Origin: Sinorhizobium saheli
GTDB lineage: Bacteria > Pseudomonadota > Alphaproteobacteria > Rhizobiales > Rhizobiaceae
NCBI RefSeq assembly: GCF_001651875.1
Contig: NZ_LNQB01000102.1
Coordinates: 62,001 to 126,000 of the forward strand
DNA length: 64,000 bases
Reading direction: 5' to 3'
The notes under the pieces are model-generated. The model searched no databases. It saw nothing but the letters and a program-made list of their open reading frames with translations, and was not told the DNA's origin. The position numbers were made by a program, and so were the translations under genes. Below, one piece after another: positions 52,071 to 61,600 of this stretch (positions are counted from its first letter, which is position 1; each line of letters opens with the position of its first letter).

Positions 52071-52160
52071 AGCATTTCGCAGTCAGGTGGAATCACCCGA
52101 CGTCGCACAGATGCGGCAAAAACAAACAGACAGGGCGGTGGCGCGAACGCATGTGAGCGC
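52068..52160 (+). repeat. Dispersed repeat abutting a stop codon (copy 3)
   Basis: TAG (stop of the DUF1772 gene) is followed by AGCATTTCGCAGTCAGGTG, the GAAT loop, CACCCGA (one mismatch in the hairpin), GCACAGATGCGGCAAAAAC and CGCGAACGCATGTGAGCG. Nearly the whole 90 bp matches the copy at 32062. The remaining bases to 52386 carry the promoter/operator of the next operon. Confidence 0.8.
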
Positions 52161-52279
52161 ATCCCGTTCTGGCGGCGACGGGTCCGCCTCGCCGCAGCGG
52201 CCGGCGGCCTCTCGAAGCCCCTTTCCTCGGCCACGCCCCCAGGAGCCGCTTTTCCGCGCGCTTCCGCAGTGCGGAATCG

Positions 52280-52295
52280 ATTTTGTATACAAAAT
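52280..52295. promoter_or_regulatory. Probable GntR/FCD operator
   Basis: ATTTTGTATACAAAAT is a perfect 16-bp palindrome with the TTGTATACAA core that FCD-type GntR regulators bind. It lies 91 bp upstream of the transporter operon, which ends with a GntR-family gene (57954). A TTGACA (52308-52313) just downstream could be a -35 element, though no good -10 was seen at the standard distance. Confidence 0.65.
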
Positions 52296-52386
52296 GACAA
52301 GGCCGTGTTGACAATCCTGTATTTTAAGCATTCCCTAACGCATCCGCATCGCCAAAGCGCGCCGGATGCAACGGATGGGGAGTGAG

Positions 52387-53586
52387 ATGATCAACAGACG
52401 CTCGACATTGAAATCGCTGGCGCTCGGCGCCGTTTCATTGCTGGCCATCGCGGCGAGCGGGATGTCTTCCGCGCAGGCCGAGAACAAGGAGCTCAAGATC
52501 GGTTTCGTCGGGGTGACCAGCGGTCCCGCCGCGGCCTGGGGCACCTCCAATGTCCGCTCGATGCAGACGCGTGCCGATTGGCTGAACGAGATGGGCGGCG
52601 TGAAGATCGGCGACGACACCTACAACATCGAGATCGTCACCTTCGACGACCAGAAGGACCCCAAGCGCGCCATCGCCGGCATGGAGAAGATGGCCCAGGA
52701 AGGCATCCATTATGTCGTCGGGCCGAACGTGGATGACGGCGCGGCCGCCGTCCGGCCGGTAGCGGAATCGAAGGGGATCATCTACTTCCCCTATGCCTTC
52801 CCGAAGGCCCTCTACACGCCGCCCGCTTCCAATGCCGTCCTCGGCATGGTCGCCAACTATCAGTCGGGACCGGCCATCTATAAGTACCTCAAGGAAAACA
52901 AGGGGGTGAAGAAGGTCGCCTTCATCGCGGCGAACGAGTCCGACCCGCTCAGCCAGCGCGACAGCGGCGTCGCCGCCGCCAAGGAACTCGGGCTCGAGGT
53001 GGTCGCCGAGAAGGACACCTACCAGAACGACACCCGCGACTTCACCCCGGTGCTGACGCCGATCGTGCAACTGAAGCCCGACCTGCTGGTTCTCTCGGGG
53101 GTCGCGCCCGCCAATGCGCCGCTGCTGATCCGCGCCGCCCGCGAGCTCGGCTACGAAGGCCTGATCTCGGCGGAAACGGCGCAGGATGCGACCGTGCTGC
53201 AGGAGGGCGCCGGCGAACTCGCCAACGGCTTCATCTCGGTCGGCGGCGCCTCGACGCCGGAAATCCGCACGCCCGTGATGGAGGAGTTCATCAAGCGCTA
53301 CACCGACAAGTTCGGCGAGTATAACGACGAATCCAACACCAAGGTCTACGCGCTCGAATACATCATCGAGACGCTCAAGGCGAACCCGAAGGCGATCGAT
53401 GACGTCGAGGAGTTCAAGAAGACCGCCGAGACCTTCTCGGCTCCCAACCCCTTCGCCAAGGACAAGACGCTGAAATATGTCGGCACCAGCTCCTTCGGTC
53501 AGAAGCGGCAGCTCTCGGTGCCGATGGTCGTGACGGAGTTCAAGGACGGCGAATTCAAGACGCTGTTCGTGGGTGAAGTGGATTGA
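52387..53586 (+). CDS. ABC transporter substrate-binding protein, LivK/Leu-Ile-Val type
   Basis: The 399-residue precursor has a Tat-like or Sec signal peptide (NRRSTLKSLALGAVSLLAIAASG). The type I periplasmic binding fold follows: LKIGFVGVTSGPAAAWGTSNVRSMQTRADWLNEMGG, YVVGPNVDDGAAAVRP, VAFIAANESDPLSQRDSG, LLVLSGVAPANAPLLIRAARELGY. It captures a substrate for the LivHMGF-type transporter encoded next. GGGGAGTGAG precedes the ATG at 52387. The family name suggests branched-chain amino acids, but the linked racemase points to an amide, hydantoin or similar ligand. Confidence 0.9.
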   Translation: MINRRSTLKSLALGAVSLLAIAASGMSSAQAENKELKIGFVGVTSGPAAAWGTSNVRSMQTRADWLNEMGGVKIGDDTYNIEIVTFDDQKDPKRAIAGMEKMAQEGIHYVVGPNVDDGAAAVRPVAESKGIIYFPYAFPKALYTPPASNAVLGMVANYQSGPAIYKYLKENKGVKKVAFIAANESDPLSQRDSGVAAAKELGLEVVAEKDTYQNDTRDFTPVLTPIVQLKPDLLVLSGVAPANAPLLIRAARELGYEGLISAETAQDATVLQEGAGELANGFISVGGASTPEIRTPVMEEFIKRYTDKFGEYNDESNTKVYALEYIIETLKANPKAIDDVEEFKKTAETFSAPNPFAKDKTLKYVGTSSFGQKRQLSVPMVVTEFKDGEFKTLFVGEVD

Positions 53587-53665
53587 CCTTCGCCGGCTGA
53601 GGAAGCGAGGGGCGCGGGTGAAGCGTTCCGCGAGGTCTCTTGACCGCGCCCCCAGGAGTTCAATC

Positions 53666-53689
53666 GAGGTTCGGAGCCCTCCGAACCTC
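53666..53689 (+). promoter_or_regulatory. Intergenic mRNA hairpin after the binding-protein gene
   Basis: GAGGTTCGGA and TCCGAACCTC pair perfectly over 10 bp around GCCC, 79 bp after the binding-protein stop and 19 bp before the permease start. No T-run follows. Such structures protect the abundant binding-protein mRNA from 3' exonucleases or partly terminate, giving more binding protein than permease. Confidence 0.6.
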
Positions 53690-53708
53690 CACCGGCCGGA
53701 TCAGCGCC

Positions 53709-54575
53709 ATGGAACAGGTGATTGCCAACGGACTCTATCTCGGCGCCCAGTATGCGCTGATCGCGCTCGGGCTGACGCTGATCTTCGCCCTGATGAACGT
53801 GCTCAATTTCGCGCACGGCCAGATGTACGTGCTGGGCGGCTTCGTCACATACACGATCTACGGCCAGCTCAAGCTACCTTTCGTCCTCGCGCTGATCTGT
53901 TCCGGCGTGACGCTCGCGATCGTCGGCGCGCTCATGGAAAAGTTTCTCTTCCGCACGGTGATCCGCCGCAGCAAGCGCGAGGAAAGCACGATGCTGCTGG
54001 CCGCCGCGACGGCATTCTTTCTCGACGCGATCATGCTGCTGCTCTTCGGCGAGAAGCAGCGCGGCGTGCCGAAGATCATAAGCGGGGTCTTCGTCTCCGA
54101 CCGGGTGATCCTGCCCTATGACCGCATCGTCGTCGGCGTCGTCGCCATCCTGATGATTGCCGCCTTCATGCTCTTCATGCAGTACAGCAAGCCCGGCCGC
54201 GCCATGCGGGCCCTGGCGCAGGATCGCGTCGCCGCTCAGCTGATGGGCGTCAAGGTCGAACGCTACTCGATGATCGGCTTTGCGCTCGGCGCCATGCTGG
54301 CGGGCGTCGTCGGCGGGTTGCTCGTCAGCATCACCGGCGTCAACTCCGGTATCGGCGGACCGATCTCCATCAAGGCCTTCCTGATGGTGATGATCGGCGG
54401 GGCCGGCGTCGTCGGCGGAGCGATCGCCGGCGGCTTCATCCTGGGCATGATGGAGTCGGTCGGCCTCGCGACACTGCGCGAATACGGCGACATCACCTAC
54501 CTCGTCATCTTCGCGCTCCTGATGATCTTCCTGAGCATCCGCCCGCACGGGCTGATGGGCAAACCGTGGGGTTGA
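53709..54575 (+). CDS. ABC transporter permease, LivH type
   Basis: This 288-residue inner-membrane permease has about eight hydrophobic segments. It shows the LivH landmarks NGLYLGAQYALIALGLTLIFALMNVLNFAHGQMYVLGGF at the N-terminus and AMRALAQDRVAAQLMGVKVER (the cytoplasmic coupling loop). GVVGGLLVSITG and GGAGVVGGAIAGGFILG follow. The ATG at 53709 gives the family start; the ribosome-binding site is weak. It pairs with the LivM-type permease that follows after 4 bp. Confidence 0.93.
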   Translation: MEQVIANGLYLGAQYALIALGLTLIFALMNVLNFAHGQMYVLGGFVTYTIYGQLKLPFVLALICSGVTLAIVGALMEKFLFRTVIRRSKREESTMLLAAATAFFLDAIMLLLFGEKQRGVPKIISGVFVSDRVILPYDRIVVGVVAILMIAAFMLFMQYSKPGRAMRALAQDRVAAQLMGVKVERYSMIGFALGAMLAGVVGGLLVSITGVNSGIGGPISIKAFLMVMIGGAGVVGGAIAGGFILGMMESVGLATLREYGDITYLVIFALLMIFLSIRPHGLMGKPWG

Positions 54576-54579
54576 TGCG

Positions 54580-55566
54580 ATGCGCAAGTCTCGAACCGCC
54601 ACCCTCAGGATCGTCTCGGCAATCCTCTTCCTTCTCGCCCTGCTCGTGGCCGTACCGCTCCTGATCAGCGCCACCGGGCGGAGCGACCTCTATTACACGC
54701 TCACATCGGTGGCCCTCCTCAGCATCATCAGCGCGGGCGTGTGGATCACCTTCTATATCGGCCGCATCAATATCGGCCAGGGCGCCTATGCGCTGATGGG
54801 CGGCTATGTCTCTGCCATCCTGGTCATGAACTACGGCGTGTCGTTCTGGCTGACGCTGCCGCTCGCCGGCCTCTTCTGCGCCGCCGCGAGCGTGCTCATC
54901 GGCCTGCCGATCCTCAGGCTGCGCGGCGTCTATTTCGCGATGGTCACCCTGGTGTTGACCGAGGTCGCGCGCCTCCTCGCCCTCGCTCTGCCGATCACCA
55001 ACGGCGCCAGCGGCATCGTCAGCATTCCGCTGCCGACCGGCATCAGCCTGTTTGGCCTCACCCTCGTTCCGGGTTTCGCGACGGTAGCCAACCCCCGCCT
55101 CGCCTTCTATATCGTCGCCGTGCTCTTGATGGCGCTCTGCTTCCTCGGCCTCTACCGGCTCGCCCATTCGCGCATCGGGCAGCTCTGCCAGTCGCTGCAG
55201 CAGAATGAGGAGCTCGCCTCGTCGATCGGCGTCAACATCGCCTATCTCCGCGTCATCGCCTACGCGCTCTCCTCCTTCCTCGGCGGCGTCGGCGGCGCAA
55301 TGTTCGCCTCGATCTCCCAGTCGATCTACCCGTCGAGCTTCACCGTCGCCGATTCCGTCAACTTCATGCTCAACTGCTTCCTCGGCGGCCTCGGCTACGT
55401 GCTCGGTCCGATGCTTGGCACCTTCGTCCTCTATTTCGGCTGGGACCTCCTGTTCCAGACGGGCGAATTCCAGCTCCTGATCTTCTCGACCCTGCTGATC
55501 GTGCTGATGCTGGTGCTGCCGAACGGCCTGCTGAGCCTCGCCCTGCCCCGCAAGAGGAGCCTTTAG
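54580..55566 (+). CDS. ABC transporter permease, LivM type
   Basis: This 328-residue membrane protein has about nine to ten hydrophobic segments. It shows NIGQGAYALMGGYVSAILV, the LivM motif LRLRGVYFAMVTLVLTEVARLLA, and the coupling segment SLQQNEELASSIGVNIAYLRVIAYALSSFLGGVGGAMFAS. It forms the translocation channel with the LivH-type protein. Two bases separate its stop from the next start. Confidence 0.93.
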   Translation: MRKSRTATLRIVSAILFLLALLVAVPLLISATGRSDLYYTLTSVALLSIISAGVWITFYIGRINIGQGAYALMGGYVSAILVMNYGVSFWLTLPLAGLFCAAASVLIGLPILRLRGVYFAMVTLVLTEVARLLALALPITNGASGIVSIPLPTGISLFGLTLVPGFATVANPRLAFYIVAVLLMALCFLGLYRLAHSRIGQLCQSLQQNEELASSIGVNIAYLRVIAYALSSFLGGVGGAMFASISQSIYPSSFTVADSVNFMLNCFLGGLGYVLGPMLGTFVLYFGWDLLFQTGEFQLLIFSTLLIVLMLVLPNGLLSLALPRKRSL

Positions 55567-55568
55567 CG

Positions 55569-56348
55569 ATGCCGGACATCCTGGAAATCGTCGGGCTCAC
55601 CAAGCGCTTCGGCGGCCTCGTCGCCGTCAACGACGTGTCGTTCACCGTGCGCGAACGCGAGATCCTCTCGGTCATCGGGCCGAACGGCGCCGGCAAGTCG
55701 ACGCTGTTCAAGCTGATCTCCTCGTTCCTCAGGCCGACGGGCGGCGAGGTGCGGTTCAAGGGCGAGCGCATTTCGGGGCTGGCACCGCACACCGCCGCCC
55801 GCAAAGGCGTCGTCAGGACCTTCCAGGAGACGACGATCTTCAAGGACATGACCGTGCGCGACAATGTCGTGACGGCCCATCATCTGCGCTCGCGTGCCAA
55901 CCTCGCCGGCTTCTACTTCGGCAGCGCCGCGGCACGAAGCGACCTCGAAGCCTTCGGGGTGTCGGCGGACGAAATCCTCGCCTTTCTGGGCCTCGGCGCG
56001 ATGGGGGCGGAAACCGCCAGCAACCTGCCCCATGGCCACCTGCGCGCGCTCGGCATCGCCATCGCGCTTGCCACCAACCCGTCCGTCATTCTCCTCGACG
56101 AGCCCTTCGCCGGCATGAATCACGACGAAACCCGCCGCGCGCTGGAAATCGTGCGCAAGCTGCGCGAACGCGGCATCACCGTGCTTCTGGTCGAGCACGA
56201 CATGCCGGCCGTCATGAACATTTCTGATCGCATCGTCGTGCTCAACTTCGGCCAGAAGATCGCCGAGGGCACGCCGGCGGAAATCCAGCAAAACCCAAAG
56301 GTCATCGAAGCCTATCTCGGGGCCGAGGACGAATCGATCGGGTTATAG
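55569..56348 (+). CDS. ABC transporter ATP-binding protein, LivG type
   Basis: This 259-residue ATPase has Walker A GPNGAGKST (residues 38-46), a Q-loop in FQETTIF, and Walker B VILLDEPFAGMN. The H-loop is in VLLVEHDMP. The signature motif is the poorly matching NLPHGHLRALG instead of LSGGQ; LivG proteins usually have LPYGxQR, so the motif is within family range. It couples ATP hydrolysis to transport together with the LivF-type partner. Confidence 0.93.
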   Translation: MPDILEIVGLTKRFGGLVAVNDVSFTVREREILSVIGPNGAGKSTLFKLISSFLRPTGGEVRFKGERISGLAPHTAARKGVVRTFQETTIFKDMTVRDNVVTAHHLRSRANLAGFYFGSAAARSDLEAFGVSADEILAFLGLGAMGAETASNLPHGHLRALGIAIALATNPSVILLDEPFAGMNHDETRRALEIVRKLRERGITVLLVEHDMPAVMNISDRIVVLNFGQKIAEGTPAEIQQNPKVIEAYLGAEDESIGL

Positions 56349-56351
56349 GCC

Positions 56352-57074
56352 ATGGAACCACTGCTGAAATTCGATGGTGTCGAGCTCTACTACGACCACG
56401 TCTACGCGCTGAAGGGCGTGTCGCTCGAGGTCCATGAGGGCGAGACCGTGGCGCTGATCGGCGCAAACGGCGCGGGAAAGTCGTCCATCCTGCGTGCCAT
56501 CACCGGCCTGCGGAGGATCCGCTCCGGCGAGATCCGCTACGGCGGCAAGCGCATCGACGGCATCGCGGCGGATGAGATCGTCCGCATGGGCATCTCGATG
56601 GTTCCCGAGGCGCGCCGCGTCTTTCCCTTCATGACCGTGCGCGACAACCTGCTGATGGGCGCCTTCACCCGCAGCGACAAGGCCGAAATCCAGCAGAGCA
56701 TGGAAATGGTGCTGACGCGTTTCCCGCGCCTCAAGGAGCGCTATTCGCAGCAGGCCGGAACGATGAGCGGCGGCGAGCAGCAGATGCTCGTCATCGGCCG
56801 CGCGCTGATGGCGCGGCCGCGGCTGCTGCTCCTCGACGAACCGTCGCTCGGCGTCGCGCCGAAGCTGGTGCAGGACATCGCCCGCTCCATCGTCGCGATC
56901 AATCGCGACGAAAAGGTCAGCGTTCTGCTCGTCGAGCAGAACTCGCGCATGGCGCTCCGAATTTCGCAGCGCGCCTATGCGCTGACGACCGGCAAAGTCG
57001 CGCTCAGCGGCAATTCCGCCGAACTGCTGACCGACGAGCGGGTAAAGCATCTTTATCTCGGCGGCGAATTCTAG
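56352..57074 (+). CDS. ABC transporter ATP-binding protein, LivF type
   Basis: This 240-residue ATPase has Walker A GANGAGKSS (residues 37-45), signature TMSGGEQQMLVIGRALMARP and Walker B LLLLDEPSLGVAPKLV. The VPEARRVFPFMTVRDNL segment is characteristic of LivF. It forms the nucleotide-binding heterodimer with the LivG-type protein and is separated from it by 3 bp. Confidence 0.93.
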   Translation: MEPLLKFDGVELYYDHVYALKGVSLEVHEGETVALIGANGAGKSSILRAITGLRRIRSGEIRYGGKRIDGIAADEIVRMGISMVPEARRVFPFMTVRDNLLMGAFTRSDKAEIQQSMEMVLTRFPRLKERYSQQAGTMSGGEQQMLVIGRALMARPRLLLLDEPSLGVAPKLVQDIARSIVAINRDEKVSVLLVEQNSRMALRISQRAYALTTGKVALSGNSAELLTDERVKHLYLGGEF

Positions 57075-57098
57075 TTCCAGTGCTTTTGGGTGGCCAGT

Positions 57099-57833
57099 AT
57101 GCGCATCCTCGTCATAAATCCGAACACGACAGCATCGATGACCCGCAAGATCGGCATGGCGGCCGAGGCCGCCGCCTCCCCGGCAACCGAGATCGTCGCG
57201 GTCAATCCCAAGGACGGCCCGCCGAGCATCGAGGGTTATTTCGACGAGGTCTTCGTCATCCCGGGCATCCTCGCGGAGATGACGAAGGCGGGCCCTGTCG
57301 ATGCCTATGTGATCGCCTGCTTCGACGACACCGGCCTCGACGCGGCGCGCTGCGCAACTGAAGCGCCGGTGATCGGCATCGGCGAAGCGGCATTCCATCT
57401 CGCCACGCTGGTCGCCGGCAGGTTCAGCGTCGTCACGACGCTTGCACGTTCCATCCCGGCGATCGAGCACAACCTGTCGAAGTATGGCCTCGCCTCCCGC
57501 TGCGCCAAAGTCCGCGCGTCCGATGTCGCCGTGCTCGACCTCGAACTGGCGGGCTCGGATGCCCGCCGCAAGGTCTCCGCCGAGATCGCGCGCGCAGTCA
57601 GCGAGGACCGGGCCGAGGCGATCGTGCTCGGTTGCGCGGGCATGGCCGATCTCGCCCATGCGCTCTCGCTGGAGCATGGTGTGCCGGTGCTCGACGGCGT
57701 CGCCTGTGCGGTCAGGCTCGCCGAGACGGTTGCGGCGCTCGGCCTCAGGACATCGAAGGTCGGCGGCTATGCCGCGCCGCTTGCGAAGCGATTTGCCGGA
57801 TACTATGCGCCTTGGTCTCCGGGTGCCGGGTGA
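57099..57833 (+). CDS. Asp/Glu/hydantoin racemase family protein
   Basis: This 244-residue protein is of the two-cysteine racemase superfamily, hydantoin-racemase branch. It shows MRILVINPNTTASMTRKI at the start, IACFDDTGLDAAR with the first catalytic Cys (about residue 73), and IVLGCAGMADLA with the second (about 182). Hydantoin and allantoin racemases interconvert the enantiomers of 5-substituted hydantoins or allantoin. Its place in the transporter operon suggests that the imported compound is a hydantoin, ureide or related amide. A GTG at 57090 is an alternative start. Confidence 0.87.
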   Translation: MRILVINPNTTASMTRKIGMAAEAAASPATEIVAVNPKDGPPSIEGYFDEVFVIPGILAEMTKAGPVDAYVIACFDDTGLDAARCATEAPVIGIGEAAFHLATLVAGRFSVVTTLARSIPAIEHNLSKYGLASRCAKVRASDVAVLDLELAGSDARRKVSAEIARAVSEDRAEAIVLGCAGMADLAHALSLEHGVPVLDGVACAVRLAETVAALGLRTSKVGGYAAPLAKRFAGYYAPWSPGAG

Positions 57834-57953
57834 GTGGACCGGTCGGCAACGGCGATCGGCGCGAAGGCGCGGAGCCCGTTGACCGAAGCACGGTCGTCGT
57901 GGGAATTCACGGCCCCGAACGAGGTAGCGTGCCGGCGTGACCGGCAGTGAGCG

Positions 57954-58664
57954 ATGAACATGCTGACGACACTCAGGCCCGAAAACGATCACAGGAAGCC
58001 GGCCGCACGCTGGTCACCGATCTATCACGGCCTGCGCGACGCGATCGTCAGCCACCGCCTGACGCCGGGCACGAAGCTGCCCGAGGATGAACTGGCCGCG
58101 ATCTATTCCGTCAGTCGCACCGTGATCCGCGCCGCCCTGCAGGCGCTCGCCCATGACTGGCTGGTGCGGCTGGAGCCCAATCGCGGCGCCTTCGTCGCGC
58201 AGCCGTCGACCAAGGAGGCGCGCGAGGTCTTCGACGCCCGGGCGCTGATAGAACCGCAACTGGCGGCACTCGCGGCGAAGGTCGCCACGGCCGACGATGT
58301 GCACCTGCTGCGCGGCCATCTCGAAAAGGAGCATGAAGCGCTGCATGCGGGCCGCGACAGCGACGCGATCATGCTCTCTGCCATGTTCCACGTTGGCGTT
58401 GCCGAGATCGCCGACCAGTCCATCCTGACGGGCATCGTCCGCGATCTCGTTTCCCACTCCTCACTGATCATCGCCCTCTACTGGCGCCGCCGCGACACCA
58501 CCTGCGAGAGCCATGCGCATAACGCCCTGGTCGACGCCATAGAGGCAGGCGACGCCGATACGGCGGCACGGCTGATGAAGGAGCACCTCGACGATCTCCT
58601 GTCGGGCCTCGACCTCGACCGCGTGGACCGGAAGCCCGGAAACCTCTCCGAGATCCTGCGCTGA
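57954..58664 (+). CDS. GntR-family transcriptional regulator, FCD (FadR) type
   Basis: This 236-residue protein has an N-terminal winged helix (IYHGLRDAIVSHRLTPGTKLPEDELAAIYSVSRTVIRAALQALAHDWLVRLEPNRGAFVA, residues 23-82). The C-terminal FCD helical domain has the metal/ligand residues in EVFDARALIEPQLAALAA, FHVGVAEIADQ, and HNALVDAIEAGDADTAARLMKEHL. It most likely controls the transporter/racemase operon; a TTGTATACAA-type palindrome lies upstream of the first gene (52280). The inducer is probably the transported compound or a breakdown product. Confidence 0.92.
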   Translation: MNMLTTLRPENDHRKPAARWSPIYHGLRDAIVSHRLTPGTKLPEDELAAIYSVSRTVIRAALQALAHDWLVRLEPNRGAFVAQPSTKEAREVFDARALIEPQLAALAAKVATADDVHLLRGHLEKEHEALHAGRDSDAIMLSAMFHVGVAEIADQSILTGIVRDLVSHSSLIIALYWRRRDTTCESHAHNALVDAIEAGDADTAARLMKEHLDDLLSGLDLDRVDRKPGNLSEILR

Positions 58665-58671
58665 TAACCGC

Positions 58672-61600
58672 TCAAATCTCGAGCGCCGCAGCCGCGTCCA
58701 TCTCCTCATGCAGCTTGCGCTCCTCGTCGGCGTGCGGCTTCGTGAAGCGGGCGATGACGAGATAGGCGACCGGCGTCAGATAGAGCGTCACGATCACCGC
58801 AAGCCCGAGCCCGCCGACCAGCACCCAGCCGAGCGCGATGCGCGCCTCGGCACCCGCGCCGCTCGCCAGCACCAGCGGCACCGCACCGACGACGGTGGCG
58901 ATCATCGTCATCATCACCGGCCGGAGACGGATATTGGCGGCGTTCTCGATGGCGCTGCGCACATCCTGGCCGCGGTCGCGCAACTGGTTGGCGAACTCGA
59001 CGATCAGGATGCCGTTCTTCGCCATGATGCCGACGAGCATCACGAGGCCGATCTGGCTGTAGATGTTGAGGGTGTTGCCGGTCAGGAGCATCGCGAAGAC
59101 GGCGCAGGCGAGGCCGAGCGGCACGGTCGACATGATGATCAGGCCGCTGATGAAGCTCTCGAACTGTGCCGCCAGCACCAGAAAGATGATGACGAGCGCG
59201 AAGCCGAAGGTGATGAACAGGCCGTTGGCGTTCTCGTCGAGCGTTGCGGCTTCCGCCAGAGGCATCACCCGCGATCCGGGCGGCAGCAGCGGCTCGGCCA
59301 TCTCCTCGACCATCGACAGCGCCTCGCCGAGGGCGATATCCGACTTGAGGCCCGCCGACAGCGAAACGGCACGCAGCTGGGATTCGCGAGCGAGCTGCGG
59401 GGCCACGGCCTTTTCTTCGATGGTCGCGATCGACGACATCGGCACGATCCGGCCGTCTCCCGCCTTGACGAAGATGTTCTGCAGGTCCGTCGGATCGTTG
59501 AGCGGCGTGGTGGAGGAGAGCAGCTTCACCGGATAGGCCTCGCCCTCGACGAAGATGTCGACGACGCTGCTGCCGTCGAGCATCGCCTGCAGCGCCCAGG
59601 AGAGCGCACTGATGTCGACGCCGAGGTCGGAGGCGCGCTCGCGATCGATGGTCACCGACAGTTGCGCCTGGTTGGCCTCATAGTTGAGCCGCACGTTCTC
59701 GAAGCGGCCGGTGTCCTCCATCTCCCTGACCAGCTTCGCAGCCGCGTCGCCGAGCTTGGCATAGTCGTTGCCGACGAGCGCGACCTGGAGACCGCTGCCG
59801 GCGCCGCGAATGCCGAGGCTGTTGGACTGGATAGTGAAGGCACGCACCGACGGGATGGACGCGGTCACCTTGTTGATGTCGGAGACGATCTGCTGCTGGG
59901 TGCGCTCGCGGTCTTCCCAGGGCGCCAGCGTCAGCACCATGAAGCCGCTGTTGGCGGAGCTGCCCTGGCCCGAGATCGAGAATATGTTGCTGATCTCGCC
60001 GTCTTTGACCAACGGCTGCAGCTTCTCCTCGATGCGGCGCATCTGCGCCTGCGTGTATTCGAGCGAGACGCCCTGCGGCGCATTGATTCTCAGCATCACC
60101 TGCGAGCGGTCCTCGTTCGGCGTCAACTCGGATTTGAGTGTCATGAAGCCGGCTGCGCCGGCCACCGTAAAGAAGCCTGCAACGGTGAAAACCACGAGCG
60201 GCGCATTGAGGCAGGCGCGCAGCGTCACCCGGTAGAAGTTGGCCGCCCTTATGCCGAAACGCCTCATCAGGCCGTGATGCGAGTGCCCCTCGCGCGTCAG
60301 CATGCGCGACGCAAGCATCGGGCAGAGCGTGAGCGACACGAAGGACGACAGCAGAATCGAGAAGGCAAGCACGAAGCCGAATTCGCGGAAGAGACCGCCG
60401 GTCTGTCCCGGCAGGAAGGAGAGCGGGACGAAGACGGCGGCGAGCGTCGCGGTGGTGGCAAGCACCGCGAAGAAGACCTCGAGCGTGCCGTGGACGGCGG
60501 CCGCCCGGGGTCCAAGGCCCTCCGCCCGGCGGCGGACGATGTTTTCGAGCACCACGATCGCGTCGTCGACGACGAGGCCGGTCGCGAGCACGATCGCCAG
60601 CAGCGTCAGGATATTGATCGAGAAGCCGGCAAGATAGACGGCCGCGAGCGTACCGATCAGCGCGATCGGCATCGAGATCGCGGGGACCAGCGTCGCCCGC
60701 CAGTCGAGCAGGAAGAGATAGATGACGAAGGTGACGATGAACACGGCGACGAGCAGCGCGATCTCCACTTCGTGGATCGCCCCGTTGATGAAGACCGCAT
60801 CGTCGCTGGTGATCTTGAGCTCGGTGCCGGGCGGCAGGATATCGGCAGAGATCGTGTCGACGACCTTGCGGATGCCCTCGGAAATATCGACCGTGTTCGA
60901 CTGCGCCTGGCGCACGATGCCCAATCCGATGCCATCGCGGCCGTTGGAGCGCAGGGCAGACGTGCCCGTATCCGGGCCGAGCGTCACGGTGGCGACGTCG
61001 CCGAGCCGGACATTGTTGCCGATGATCAGGTTCTCGAATTGCTGGGGGGTCTGCAGGTCCGCCGTCGCGCGCACCGAGATGTCCTGGGTGGCGCTCGTCA
61101 GCGAGCCCGCCGGCACGTCGTAGGAGGCGTTGGAAAGCGCCTCGCGAAGATTGGCGACCGTGACGCCGCGCCCGGCAAGCTTTCCCTGATTGAGGTCAAT
61201 GCGGAAGATTTTCTCCTGGTCGCCATAGACGGTGACATCCGCCACGCCCTCGACGGCCGCCAGCCGGTCGCTGATCTCGTTTTCGACGAGCAGGGTCATG
61301 TCTTCCATGCTCATCGTGTCGGAGGTGAGCGCCAGCCGCATGATCGGCTGGCTGTCCGCATCGGCCTTGACGATGCGCGGCTCCTCGGCATTGTCCGGCA
61401 ATTGGTTGGCGATCCGGCCGAGCGCGTCGCGAATATCGTTTGCCGCCTGCCCGATGTCGGTCGTGTCGGAGAATTCGAGCGTCACCCGGCTGCGGCCGAA
61501 GGAGGACGACGAGGAAATTCCCTTGATGCCCTGCACGCGGGAAACTGCGCCTTCGACGACGGAGGTCACCTCGCGGTCGATGGTTTCGGGCGACGCGCCC

